64,000 bases of DNA from an uncultured Lachnospiraceae bacterium (GTDB lineage Bacteria > Bacillota > Clostridia > Lachnospirales > Lachnospiraceae). Each line of letters starts with the position of its first letter. Position 1 is the stretch's first letter. The stretch spans positions 31,439-95,438 of the forward strand of contig CASWVG010000007.1 of NCBI GenBank assembly GCA_949472775.1. The letters are read 5' to 3'. The notes beneath the pieces were generated by a model that had not been told where the DNA came from, did not search any database, and saw only the letters and a program-made list of their open reading frames with translations. The translations under genes were made by a program, and so were the position numbers. Below are positions 28,222 through 36,466 of this stretch, in pieces.

Positions 28222-29718
28222 CTAAGTCTTAGAAGTACTTCTCACACCATCCTCTTTCCCTGCCGCGTAAGACACAGCCGGAATCACAATCTCCACGCAT
28301 GTGCCTTTCCCTTTGACAGAATCTATCGTCATACCGTATTCCGCACCGAAGTTCATACGGATCCTCTCGTTGACATTGGCAAGCCCAAACCCCTTTTCCG
28401 TCTCCTTACATGGTTTCTCAATCTCTTTTTGCAGCTTGTGAAGGTCTTTCTCCTCCATGCCGACGCCATCGTCCACCACCCGGAGCCTGATCTGATCCCC
28501 CTCCATCTGTCCCGTCACAATGATGCTGCCTTTGGCACGCTTATATTTGATGCCGTGATAGAGAGAATTTTCCACCAGCGGCTGCAGGGTCAGCTTCAGA
28601 ATCTGATATTGATAAAGCGCAGGATCAATCTGAATCTGATACTCCAGAATATCCCGGTAACGTACCTGCTGGATTTCCAGATAACTTTTAATATGAAGCT
28701 CCTCTTCCTGAATCGTAATATATTCCTTTCCCTTGCTTAAGACCAGTCTGAAAAACTCCGACAGCGACATAACCATATTCACCGCCTTATCGGAATCGTT
28801 TCCCTCGATCAGCCAGACAATGGTATCCAGTGTATTATAAAGGAAGTGCGGGTTGATCTGCTCCTGCAGAAGACGCAGGTCGGCTTTCCGCATCTTTCTC
28901 TCATCCTCCTTGATCTTCGACACAAGCCCTTCCAGACTCTCCGTCATCAGATTCACACTGTCCGCCAGAACCGCCACCTCATCCTGCGTCTCCACCTTCG
29001 CCCTTGCCGAGAAATCACCTTCCGCCACCTGCTCCGTCACTCTGGAAAGAACCTTGATCGGCCTTATGATATCCGTCACAATCATCACAATCAGAACCGC
29101 CACCATCAAGACCAGCAGGGCGAGAAGTATGCCTGAGAAAATAGTAAAGCTGTGTACCTTCACGTTCAACTGGTTCGTCAGATACTCCATGCTTTTCGTC
29201 TGATAATAGATATAAGACTGGATATTATCCTGAATCAGCTCTGTCAGGACATAAATATTGTTATCAAGCATCTCAATATTGATATCATACCCCACATCCG
29301 TCTCCAGATTCGTCCGAATGTCATCCACGCGATCCTCCAGTGTGTCGATATTCCGCAGAAGGATCTGCAGTCTGGCGCGGCTCTCGTCATCCCTGGTGAT
29401 ACTCATCAGGTTGTTAAACTCCCCCCGCAGCTCATCCAGATGCTCGTACGGATCTACCAGGCTCCCGTCGTTTCCCACCGTGTCGAAAGTGACGAATCCT
29501 ACCACCAGTTTGTAGAGACTCTCGTCCATCTCCTCTTTAAAATTCATGTTGTAGTTATTGGCCACCGTCATATTCCCCACAATCGCGTCATAGGCGCTGC
29601 TGTAGTTGTGCAGGGCATAGAGCAGATAAAGCACCATTACCAGAAAAGGTACGGCTACCATAACTGACAGGAGTATCAGTTTGTATTTGATGGAATACTT
29701 GACCTTCGCAGTCTGCAT
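28222..29718 (-). CDS. YesM/LytS-type sensor histidine kinase
   Basis: Membrane kinase of 498 residues. Two membrane helices (about 12-32 and 195-218) enclose an extracellular helical domain of about 160 residues. A HAMP linker, a His_kinase domain with the phosphoacceptor in EQINPHFLYNTLD (His about 290), and a HATPase domain (VENSLYHGIKYK, VDDGVGM, GFGLANVNERI) follow. The start at 29718 follows AAAGGAG by 8 bases. It heads the operon kinase - binding protein - regulator. The external domain probably contacts the membrane-anchored binding protein rather than sugar directly; this is inferred from the XylFII-LytS precedent. Confidence 0.92.
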   Translation of the reverse strand: MQTAKVKYSIKYKLILLSVMVAVPFLVMVLYLLYALHNYSSAYDAIVGNMTVANNYNMNFKEEMDESLYKLVVGFVTFDTVGNDGSLVDPYEHLDELRGEFNNLMSITRDDESRARLQILLRNIDTLEDRVDDIRTNLETDVGYDINIEMLDNNIYVLTELIQDNIQSYIYYQTKSMEYLTNQLNVKVHSFTIFSGILLALLVLMVAVLIVMIVTDIIRPIKVLSRVTEQVAEGDFSARAKVETQDEVAVLADSVNLMTESLEGLVSKIKEDERKMRKADLRLLQEQINPHFLYNTLDTIVWLIEGNDSDKAVNMVMSLSEFFRLVLSKGKEYITIQEEELHIKSYLEIQQVRYRDILEYQIQIDPALYQYQILKLTLQPLVENSLYHGIKYKRAKGSIIVTGQMEGDQIRLRVVDDGVGMEEKDLHKLQKEIEKPCKETEKGFGLANVNERIRMNFGAEYGMTIDSVKGKGTCVEIVIPAVSYAAGKEDGVRSTSKT

Positions 29719-29896
29719 ACGCGTTTCTCCTTTATTTATCCATTTTACCAATTTTTCGGCAAAAAACAAATTGATTTTTCAGGAACCGATTTTTTAAATG
29801 TTTGTTTGCAATCTTGCCCGCAAGGGTGTATTATAAATATAAGTATGCTTTTTTGAAATTATATTGGGAAAGTATATCAGTTTTAAAAATACATAG

Positions 29897-31000
29897 ATGA
29901 AAGAATATGAAATGAAAGAACATTCCACTTTATCTACAATTTATGAGAATATCTGCCGGGATACCGGAAAACAGAACGAATCAGCCAAGCTTATCGCCGT
30001 GGTTCGTCTATTAACGCTTTCCATGTTGGTGCATTCCCTGGCATTCTGTATTTTGGTTTCCTTCGCGGGGCATATCGGTACGTTGGTATTCGGGATCGCT
30101 TCTCCCGTTTTATTTCTCGCCGTTTTTGTATTGTCCTATCACTGCAGTACTTTTGTATCGTACTGCATTCTGAATGTCTGTATTTTATTCTGGACCTGCA
30201 TGAATATTTACTGCTTCGGCTGGGATATCGGCATTCAGCATTTTCTGGTAGTGCTTCTCGTATTTGTTTTTTTCTGTAAATACAAACACGAGCTGATTAA
30301 AATTCTTTTTGCCGTCGCCCTGTTTGTACTGCGCTTATTCTTATTTTTTTATTGCAAAACCAACGATCCGCTCATTGTTCTTGCGGACAATCTGACAAAC
30401 AGCCTGCAGATGGTGAATACGTTCTTCATTTTCCTTGCACTGGGACTGGTGGCGTATCTTTTCAGCACTACCACACAGGAGATGGAAGGCAAGCTCATCG
30501 AGTATAACCGTAAGCTGATGAAACAGGCCAACACCGACACGCTGACCGGACTTTATAACCGCCGGCGTACGATGGAATATCTGGAAAATCTCCTCAAAGC
30601 CGCGGACTCGCAGATCAGCATCTGTATTTGCGACATCGACCATTTTAAGCGGGTCAACGATACATACGGACATAATGTGGGCGACGTGGTTTTGAAAACC
30701 ATCTCAGAAACTTTCCAGAAAAGGCTGCCGCCCGACACTTTCGTCTCCCGTTGGGGCGGCGAGGAATTTCTGCTGATCTTCCCCCGGCTGAACGGGGACG
30801 AAGCCATCACCGCACTGGAAACCCTCCGGCAGAAGATCCGGGAGCTCAGCTTTGACGGCGGCTTTGAAAGCTTCACCATCTCCCTCACCTACGGACTGGT
30901 GGAATACGATTATCACAGCGATATTACCACGCTCTTAAAGGAAGCGGATGAAAAATTATATATCGGCAAGGAAGGCGGCCGCGACCGGATTGTATTCTAG
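29897..31000 (+). CDS. Membrane-bound diguanylate cyclase (GGDEF)
   Basis: A 367-residue protein predicted to make cyclic di-GMP. About six hydrophobic helices fill residues 30-195, followed by a short coiled coil and a GGDEF domain starting at ANTDTLTGLYNRR. The active-site motif is GGEEF near residue 287, a functional variant. The RxxD inhibitory site at its usual spacing is absent, so product inhibition may be weak. The ATG at 29897 has only a poor ribosome site; in-frame ATG codons at 29909 and 29912 are alternatives. It is a single-gene unit with its own long terminator. Confidence 0.9.
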   Translation: MKEYEMKEHSTLSTIYENICRDTGKQNESAKLIAVVRLLTLSMLVHSLAFCILVSFAGHIGTLVFGIASPVLFLAVFVLSYHCSTFVSYCILNVCILFWTCMNIYCFGWDIGIQHFLVVLLVFVFFCKYKHELIKILFAVALFVLRLFLFFYCKTNDPLIVLADNLTNSLQMVNTFFIFLALGLVAYLFSTTTQEMEGKLIEYNRKLMKQANTDTLTGLYNRRRTMEYLENLLKAADSQISICICDIDHFKRVNDTYGHNVGDVVLKTISETFQKRLPPDTFVSRWGGEEFLLIFPRLNGDEAITALETLRQKIRELSFDGGFESFTISLTYGLVEYDYHSDITTLLKEADEKLYIGKEGGRDRIVF

Positions 31001-31012
31001 CCTCCACAGTTT

Positions 31013-31097
31013 CCCCGGACCGTATCTGATCTGTCAAATCGTACATACAAGAATTTGACAGGCAGATAACGGTCCGGGGAGCTGTCATTCATTTTTT
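31013..31097 (+). terminator. Long stem-loop terminator after the GGDEF gene
   Basis: CCCCGGACCGT with ATCTG and CTGTCAAAT pairs with ATTTGACAG, CAGAT and ACGGTCCGGGG across 67 bases (31013-31079), forming a stem of more than 20 pairs with small bulges. TTTTTT follows at 31092-31097. It is unusually long for a simple terminator. Confidence 0.65.
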
Positions 31098-31146
31098 CTT
31101 CATTTCTTTCATATAGTAATACAAATCTTTTTCTGCAGGTGTTCCC

Positions 31147-32994
31147 TTGAAACGTTCCCTCTCTTCCAGACAATGTACTTTTGTGTTGATTCTGTTTACC
31201 GCTTTGAGCATTCTGACACTGCACTGGTACAGCCGCACGCATCAGGACAGCAAATTCTGCGCTTTCGCCCAGGCATTTTTCTTAAACGAGGTGCAGGCGA
31301 ATCCCATTCATTTCCACTATACCATAGATAACCCGTCCGCTTACGGTGTGGATGAATCGGCTCTGACCCTGCCCGTCTACCAGCCCGGAGACGCTGCGAA
31401 CGAAGTGTACGCGCTGTCGCTGGCGCGGGAAGATCTGAGCGAAATCAACCCCGATGCCTTGAACGAAGAAAACCGCAGGCTTTATGAGCTTCTGGACAGT
31501 TACCTCGCGGTGGCGGCTTCCACTTCCGCTTACCCCTATTTTTCAGAACCGCTCTCACCCTCCTCGGGCGTGCCTTCAGAGCTGCCGATTTTGTTCTCCG
31601 AGTATCGTCTTGACGACAAAGCCGATATTGAAAACTATCTCTCTATCCTCTCGCAGATCCCCGCTTATTTCGAAGGGCTTCTCATCTATGAGCAGGAAAA
31701 GGCGGAGGCGGGACTTTTTATGTCAGATCTGACTGCCGACCGGGTAATCAGACAGTGTTCCGAGCTATTGGACGCCGCCGCTATGGAGGACGGCACCCAT
31801 TTCCTGGAAATTACTTTTAAAGAGAGGCTGCAGCAGCTTGCGGACAAAAAAATCCTCTCCACCGGAGAGATGGACTCTTATATATCCAGGCACAACCGTT
31901 TGTTGACCACATTGGTCATCCCAGCCTATGACCGTCTGGCGGACGGACTGACTGTCTTAAAAGGCTCCGGAAAACAGACTTGTGGCCTGGCAGGGCAGGA
32001 AAACGGCCGGGATTACTACCGGGCTCTTGTCCGTCTTCGCACCGGTTCCTACCGCGACATAGATGAGATCAAACGCCTTCTCGCCAGGGATCTTCGTTTT
32101 AACTACGAATCGCTGTTTGCGCTTCTGACCGCAAATCCGGGGCTGAAGGACATGATCACCGAGGCTCCCTCCCTCCTGCCGGAAATGACGCCGGAAGAGA
32201 TTCTTTCCGATCTGCAGTCCGAAATCGGCAAGGAATATCCGCCCATCCCCACAGGCCGGGACAACGCACCCATCCGCTCCACCATCAAATACGTGGATGC
32301 CAGTCTGGAAGCTTACAGCGCGCCCGCCTTTTACATGATGCCGCCCATCGACAACATCTGCGACAATCTGATCTGCTTAAACGCGAAAGATACGGAGAAC
32401 GATCTTGCCCTCTACACCACCCTTGCCCACGAAGGCTATCCGGGTCACCTGTACCAGACCGTTTACAGCAAACGCTATCAGGAACAGGAAAATATATTGC
32501 CCCTCGGGAACGTTCTCTACTACGGTGGGTTCGTGGAAGGCTGGGCGATGTATGTGGAGCTTGATTCCTTCGACCGCGCCATAGAACTGGCGAAAGAATC
32601 CCACCCCGAAGCCGCCGCCTATTATCAGGTATGCCGGCTTGACAGGCAGTTCCGGCTGGGTCTGTATTCCCTTCTGGATATCGCCATACACTATGACAAT
32701 GCCTCCTTCGAGGACGTGCAGAAGCTCTGTTACTGTCTGGGAATCAGTGACAGCGCAAATCTGGCGACCCTCTATCAGTATATCGCGGAGGAGCCGTGCA
32801 ATTATCTGAAATATTATCTGGGATATCTGGAAATTCTGGAATTAAAAAAGCAGGCAGCCATCCTCTGGTCCGAGCCGGATCAGGTGACCGCTGTCTATAA
32901 CGACACAGAATTTTTATACCGCTTTCATTCTTTCCTGCTGCAAAACGGCCCCGCCGACTACCGGACACTGGCAAAAAGGCTGGCAGCAAAATGA
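31147..32994 (+). CDS. DUF885-family protein, putative membrane-anchored metallohydrolase
   Basis: A 615-residue protein with an N-terminal membrane or signal-anchor helix (about 10-27) and an extracytoplasmic DUF885 domain. The family hallmark HEGYPGH near residue 428, followed by GGFVEGWAMYVE, resembles the zinc-binding HExxH and downstream Glu of peptidases; the family is poorly characterised and peptidase activity is inferred. The start codon is TTG (31147), with AGGTG 6 bases upstream. It is transcribed on the plus strand between the GGDEF terminator and a convergent MarR gene. Confidence 0.85.
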   Translation: MKRSLSSRQCTFVLILFTALSILTLHWYSRTHQDSKFCAFAQAFFLNEVQANPIHFHYTIDNPSAYGVDESALTLPVYQPGDAANEVYALSLAREDLSEINPDALNEENRRLYELLDSYLAVAASTSAYPYFSEPLSPSSGVPSELPILFSEYRLDDKADIENYLSILSQIPAYFEGLLIYEQEKAEAGLFMSDLTADRVIRQCSELLDAAAMEDGTHFLEITFKERLQQLADKKILSTGEMDSYISRHNRLLTTLVIPAYDRLADGLTVLKGSGKQTCGLAGQENGRDYYRALVRLRTGSYRDIDEIKRLLARDLRFNYESLFALLTANPGLKDMITEAPSLLPEMTPEEILSDLQSEIGKEYPPIPTGRDNAPIRSTIKYVDASLEAYSAPAFYMMPPIDNICDNLICLNAKDTENDLALYTTLAHEGYPGHLYQTVYSKRYQEQENILPLGNVLYYGGFVEGWAMYVELDSFDRAIELAKESHPEAAAYYQVCRLDRQFRLGLYSLLDIAIHYDNASFEDVQKLCYCLGISDSANLATLYQYIAEEPCNYLKYYLGYLEILELKKQAAILWSEPDQVTAVYNDTEFLYRFHSFLLQNGPADYRTLAKRLAAK

Positions 32995-33021
32995 CCCCGG
33001 TCAAATGTGAAGATTTATTTC

Positions 33022-33465
33022 TTAACAGTCCCTTACTTCCCTGAAAAATCTCGTCAGCTTAGAGAGGGCGCCTTCGAGCGCTCTCTGCTCCTCCTCGGAG
33101 AGCTCTCTCAAAACCGCGTCGATCATTTCCTCGTGAAACCGGCGGTGATGAAGATACGCCTTTTTCCCTTTTTCTGAAAGGGAGATCAGCACCACCCGGC
33201 GATCTTCCTCGCTCCGGGTTCTGTCCACATATCCTTTTTTTACCAGGCTGTTGACCGCTATGGTCAGTGTTCCCGTCGTAACCTCCAGTTCCCTCGCCAC
33301 ACTGGTCATATTTTTTGCCGAATTGGGGCCGATCGCCTCTATGACGTGCATATCGTTTGTCGTCACGTCTTTATATTCCCCGGTTCTGATCGCCCGCTCC
33401 TCCAGTGTGTTAATATCCCGGAAGAGTCTGACCAGCACCTCGTTCAATGTATTGCTGATATCCAT
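33022..33465 (-). CDS. MarR-family regulator resembling FabT
   Basis: Winged-helix repressor of 147 residues. The opening (NEVLVRLFRDINTLEERAI, then a TNDMHVIEAIG segment) is typical of the FabT-like MarR proteins that control fatty-acid synthesis in Firmicutes. The wing region reads RTRSEEDRRVVLISLSEKG. The start at 33465 follows GGAGGTAATA; the frame extends to 33585 but that part contains the promoter. A GTTTGA-N3-TCAAAC palindrome overlaps its -35 box, indicating autoregulation. No fab genes are nearby, so it is an orphan regulator in this window; the FabT assignment is moderate. Confidence 0.8.
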   Translation of the reverse strand: MDISNTLNEVLVRLFRDINTLEERAIRTGEYKDVTTNDMHVIEAIGPNSAKNMTSVARELEVTTGTLTIAVNSLVKKGYVDRTRSEEDRRVVLISLSEKGKKAYLHHRRFHEEMIDAVLRELSEEEQRALEGALSKLTRFFREVRDC

Positions 33466-33541
33466 TATTACCTCCATGTCAGAGCAGTTTACTGCGATGA
33501 CACGCGTCGAATGTACAAACATGTCTCTTCTGTCTGCAAAC

Positions 33542-33572
33542 AGTGTATCAAAAAATAGTTTGAAAGTCAAAC
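33542..33572 (-). promoter_or_regulatory. Promoter of the MarR gene with FabT-like operator
   Basis: On the minus strand TTGACT (33565-33570) and TACACT (33542-33547) are separated by 17 bases. The palindrome GTTTGA-AAG-TCAAAC (33558-33572) covers the -35 box and matches the TTTGA-N3-TCAAA core known for FabT boxes in streptococci. Binding there would repress transcription. Confidence 0.6.
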
Positions 33573-33696
33573 CTTTTGAGAACACGCGATGATAATCACT
33601 CTCCAGAAAATACCAATTATAAATTTTAGTTTATACTTTCTTTCTTTTTTCTTATGAATTTTGACACACCACATTCACAAATAGCATGTATAGTAT

Positions 33697-33860
33697 GAAT
33701 TGTAGTTAAGACAGTACCGGATCAATTAATTCGGTCCGCAGGAATGAATGACTCAGATTCTTTGGCGGTGGTTATACTACACTTACAATGGAGTCGCCGG
33801 CGCTGGTTTGGTGCCGACCGGCTTCGACTAACCATAACAGCGGTCTAAAGCTGCTGTTGA
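33697..33860 (+). ncRNA. Probable structured non-coding RNA, family not identified
   Basis: This gene-free stretch folds, by eye, into a series of nested helices: ACCGGAT/ATTCGGT (33716-33735), CCGC..GAAT/ATTC..GCGG (33736-33768), TGGTTA/TAACCA (33769-33774 with 33829-33834) enclosing AGTCG/CGACT and GCCGG/CCGGC, and a final hairpin AACAGC/GCTGTT (33836-33858). TTGACA stands at 33661 and TATAGTAT at 33689, with an atypical spacing. The strand is inferred from the upstream promoter-like elements and the closing hairpin. It could be a member of a known clostridial RNA such as the raiA motif, but I cannot confirm any family from memory. No riboswitch class was recognised and no gene follows on this strand. 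Confidence 0.5.
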
Positions 33861-33899
33861 CATATATTTGAACCAACATTTCTATCCTTCTCACACACT

Positions 33900-33929
33900 G
33901 AAACGGCGCTCCATACAGAGCGCCGTTTC
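33900..33929. terminator. Perfect 12-bp stem-loop after spmB and the putative RNA
   Basis: GAAACGGCGCTC and GAGCGCCGTTTC pair perfectly around a 6-base loop. It lies 78 bases past the spmB stop on the minus strand and 40 bases past the putative RNA on the plus strand. T tracts are weak on both sides, so it may be a shared, partial terminator. Confidence 0.55.
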
Positions 33930-34006
33930 CCATTGTCATCAAACCACCCATCCCGGTTCCCCAAAACCAATGTATAGATCGCCAAAAAATCCCACTTTCT
34001 ATTTTT

Positions 34007-34540
34007 TCAGCCCAGCATCTTCCCCGCCAGCACGATACTCGCCGCAATCCCGGCGAAGGTGGCAAGCAGTGCCCCCTTCAATGTGTAGCGTGTCTTATTG
34101 ACCCTTGCTGCCAGAAAATAGACGCTCATCGTATAGAAGATTGTCTCCGTACAGCTCATCATAATGGAAGTGGTAAGACCGATCAGCGAATCCGGTCCGT
34201 GATTTTTGAAAATATCCAGTACAAGCCCTGTCGCCGCAGAGGATGAGAACATCTTCACAAACATTAACGGCACAAGCTCCGGAGAAAATCCAAGTCTGTC
34301 CGCCACGCCGCCAAACAGTCCCCCGACAAACTCCAGAAAGCCCGAGGCACGCAAAACACCCACTGCCACCATAAGGCCGATCAGCGTGGGCATGATCTGT
34401 ATCACCGTATGAAAACCGTCCTTTGCACCCTTAATAAAATCCTCGTACACATTGCAGTGGTTGGAAATACCATAAGCCACGATATAAAAGAGAATGACCG
34501 GAATAATGATATTGGAAATATTGGATAAGACTGTCGCCAT
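34007..34540 (-). CDS. spmB: Spore maturation protein B
   Basis: Integral membrane protein of 177 residues with a Gate/nucleoside-recognition domain. The segments IMPTLIGLMVAVGVLRASG, SSSAATGLVLDIFKNHGPDS and MSCTETIFYTMSVYF match SpmB, needed in Bacillus for spore-core dehydration and heat resistance. The start at 34540 is ATG; a TTG at 34546 is also in frame. The partner gene spmA, normally directly upstream, is not present here, so it is either elsewhere or lost. Confidence 0.88.
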   Translation of the reverse strand: MATVLSNISNIIIPVILFYIVAYGISNHCNVYEDFIKGAKDGFHTVIQIMPTLIGLMVAVGVLRASGFLEFVGGLFGGVADRLGFSPELVPLMFVKMFSSSAATGLVLDIFKNHGPDSLIGLTTSIMMSCTETIFYTMSVYFLAARVNKTRYTLKGALLATFAGIAASIVLAGKMLG

Positions 34541-34735
34541 AAGCAAGCCCGCAAACTGGTTTTATAAAATTTATGCAGAAAGAACCGTGTTTATCCCTGT
34601 ACCGCTTACTTTGTAAAATCCGGCCAGAACGCCGTGCCATGCAGATGCCGGAAATTTTGAATCCAGACATTGATAAATGGCAGAAATACTGCTACCATGA
34701 TAATGTTAACAGACTTTTTCAGAACGGAGATGTCC

Positions 34736-35236
34736 ATGATGCAATCAAACATGACGGTTCTTGCCGCGATAATCGGCTTGATCGCCTTTATGGCTGTTCT
34801 TGCCATACTAATTGATGTTTTCCTCCGCCATAGACGCGACCGGCGTATCAGCCGGATGGACGAGCTGGACGGACATGATTTTGAATTTTTCTGCGCTGAT
34901 CTTCTGCGGGCGCAGGGATTTATCGACGTGGAGGTAACCCGCGGCAGCGGCGACTTCGGCGTGGATATTCTGGCGGAAAAAGACGGCGTCTCTTATGCCG
35001 TCCAGTGCAAGCGTTACAGCGGTCCCGTCGGTGTGGAGGCGGTGCTGCGCACCTACGGCGGACTCGCCTACTATGAAAGGATGGTGGGCGTGGTCATGAC
35101 CAACCAGTATTTTACCTCTCCCGCCGTGGACGCCGCAAAAAAACTGCGTATCCTGCTCTGGGACAGGGGATATATGGATGCCATGATAGAAGAAAACAAT
35201 TTGCTGCCCGAAAAAGGCAAAAGAAAGGCGGAATGA
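34736..35236 (+). CDS. Membrane-tethered Mrr-type restriction endonuclease-like protein
   Basis: A 166-residue protein with one N-terminal membrane helix (about 6-28) followed by an Mrr-type PD-(D/E)xK nuclease domain. Conserved elements are GHDFEFFCADLLRAQGF, the catalytic Asp in GSGDFGVDIL and the QCK of AVQCKRY. The start at 34736 follows GGAG by 6 bases; the frame opens upstream at 34670. Family members cleave DNA, often modified DNA, but membrane-tethered forms have no settled role. It is 3 bases upstream of an esterase gene, so the two are co-transcribed. Confidence 0.85.
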   Translation: MMQSNMTVLAAIIGLIAFMAVLAILIDVFLRHRRDRRISRMDELDGHDFEFFCADLLRAQGFIDVEVTRGSGDFGVDILAEKDGVSYAVQCKRYSGPVGVEAVLRTYGGLAYYERMVGVVMTNQYFTSPAVDAAKKLRILLWDRGYMDAMIEENNLLPEKGKRKAE

Positions 35237-35239
35237 CCA

Positions 35240-36373
35240 ATGAGCAATGTAAAAAAATATGCGTTAAACGAAGTCCCCCATTACAAGGTACATGGCCGCA
35301 CGGTTCCCGGAGCCTGCCCGCTGCCGCTCTTCTTTAACGGAAGCGCAGTTGAATTAAATGTGTCCGGCTCGGAACTTTGGGCGGATCTTGAGGTAAGCTG
35401 GAAGAATATTGATATTTGGGTGACCGTTGAAGTCAATGGCGAACTGATGAGCCGTCAGATGCTGATGCCCGGAACCCATACCCTGTGCCTGTTCCGCGGT
35501 ATGAGTGAAGAACCGGTCAAAAATATCCGCATCACCAGGGAGACACAGGCGATGGTCGAGGACGAGGACTGCTGTCTGATTGTCCACGGATTTAAAGCGG
35601 ACGGAGACTTTTATCCAGTACCTGGCGGAAAATATACATTGGAATTTGTGGGCGACAGCATTACCTCCGGGGAGGGCACCTATGGCGCAAAAGAGGGCTT
35701 TGACTGGATTCCCATGTACATGAGTTACAGCCACGATTATGCCAAAATGACTGCAAAAGCGCTCGGCGCGGACGCCTATATCATTTCAAAGGGCGGTTGG
35801 GGCGTACTGTCTGGCTGGGACAATAACCCGGACTGTAACATTCCTTCCCGCTACGAACAGCTCTGCGGTCTATGCTGCGGAAATAAGAACGAAAGTCTCG
35901 GCGCATTCGCACCATACGATTTTTCTCTGAGAAAAACGGACGCCGTCATCGTCAACCTCGGTACGAACGACGCTTCTGCCTTCCAGCAGCCTGCCTGGCA
36001 CGATCCCGCCACCGGGCGGACTTTTAAGCAGCGTCTGAACCCGGACGGCACTTTCGTGGAGGAGGATTTAAACCGCTTCAAGGATGCCGTCGTTTCCTTC
36101 CTGCAAATGCTGAGGAAGCACAACCCGCAGGCGCACATCGTCTGGTGCTACGGCATGCTGGGCTACGACCTCTCCTTTGCAATCAGTGAAGCCATGGCAC
36201 GCTACGCAAGGGAGAGCGGCGATTACAATGTAATCTATTTACACCTCCCCAACACCACGGGGAAAACCATTGGTTCCAACGGCCACCCGGGAGAGCTTTC
36301 CCACAAAAGAGCGGCGCAAGTATTGACCGAGTATCTGCAGGATTATTTTTCTAAAATAAGTGCGGACAATTAA
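35240..36373 (+). CDS. SGNH/GDSL carbohydrate esterase, CE2-like
   Basis: A 377-residue esterase without signal peptide. An N-terminal beta-sandwich region (about 1-130) precedes an SGNH hydrolase domain with the nucleophile in GDSITSGEG (Ser about 140), the GTND block near residue 240 and the catalytic His in NGHPGELSH near 348. The two-domain plan is that of CE2 acetyl-esterases, which remove acetyl groups from xylan or glucomannan oligosaccharides; a cytoplasmic form would act on imported oligosaccharides. It follows the Mrr-type gene by 3 bases and ends before a bidirectional terminator. Confidence 0.85.
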   Translation: MSNVKKYALNEVPHYKVHGRTVPGACPLPLFFNGSAVELNVSGSELWADLEVSWKNIDIWVTVEVNGELMSRQMLMPGTHTLCLFRGMSEEPVKNIRITRETQAMVEDEDCCLIVHGFKADGDFYPVPGGKYTLEFVGDSITSGEGTYGAKEGFDWIPMYMSYSHDYAKMTAKALGADAYIISKGGWGVLSGWDNNPDCNIPSRYEQLCGLCCGNKNESLGAFAPYDFSLRKTDAVIVNLGTNDASAFQQPAWHDPATGRTFKQRLNPDGTFVEEDLNRFKDAVVSFLQMLRKHNPQAHIVWCYGMLGYDLSFAISEAMARYARESGDYNVIYLHLPNTTGKTIGSNGHPGELSHKRAAQVLTEYLQDYFSKISADN

Positions 36374-36404
36374 GCCCTGGCTGCAGCATCCTGATTTGCA
36401 TAAA

Positions 36405-36447
36405 AACAGCATTCCGGCATGATTTCACGAATGGCCGGAATGCTGTT
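36405..36447. terminator. Bidirectional terminator between convergent genes
   Basis: AACAGCATTCCGGC pairs perfectly with GCCGGAATGCTGTT (14 bp), followed by TTTTT on the minus strand and TTCCATTTT on the plus strand. It ends both the esterase and the sugar-kinase transcripts. Confidence 0.85.
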
Positions 36448-36466
36448 CCATTTTCTGTCTCAGATC

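Noticed and set aside
33697..33860. Structured region considered as a c-di-GMP, cobalamin or T-box riboswitch, 6S RNA or tmRNA
   Set aside because: None of the conserved cores I know for these classes is present and no coding gene follows in the same direction.
34547..34735. Possible spmA remnant upstream of spmB on the minus strand
   Set aside because: The short frames here show no SpmA-like sequence.
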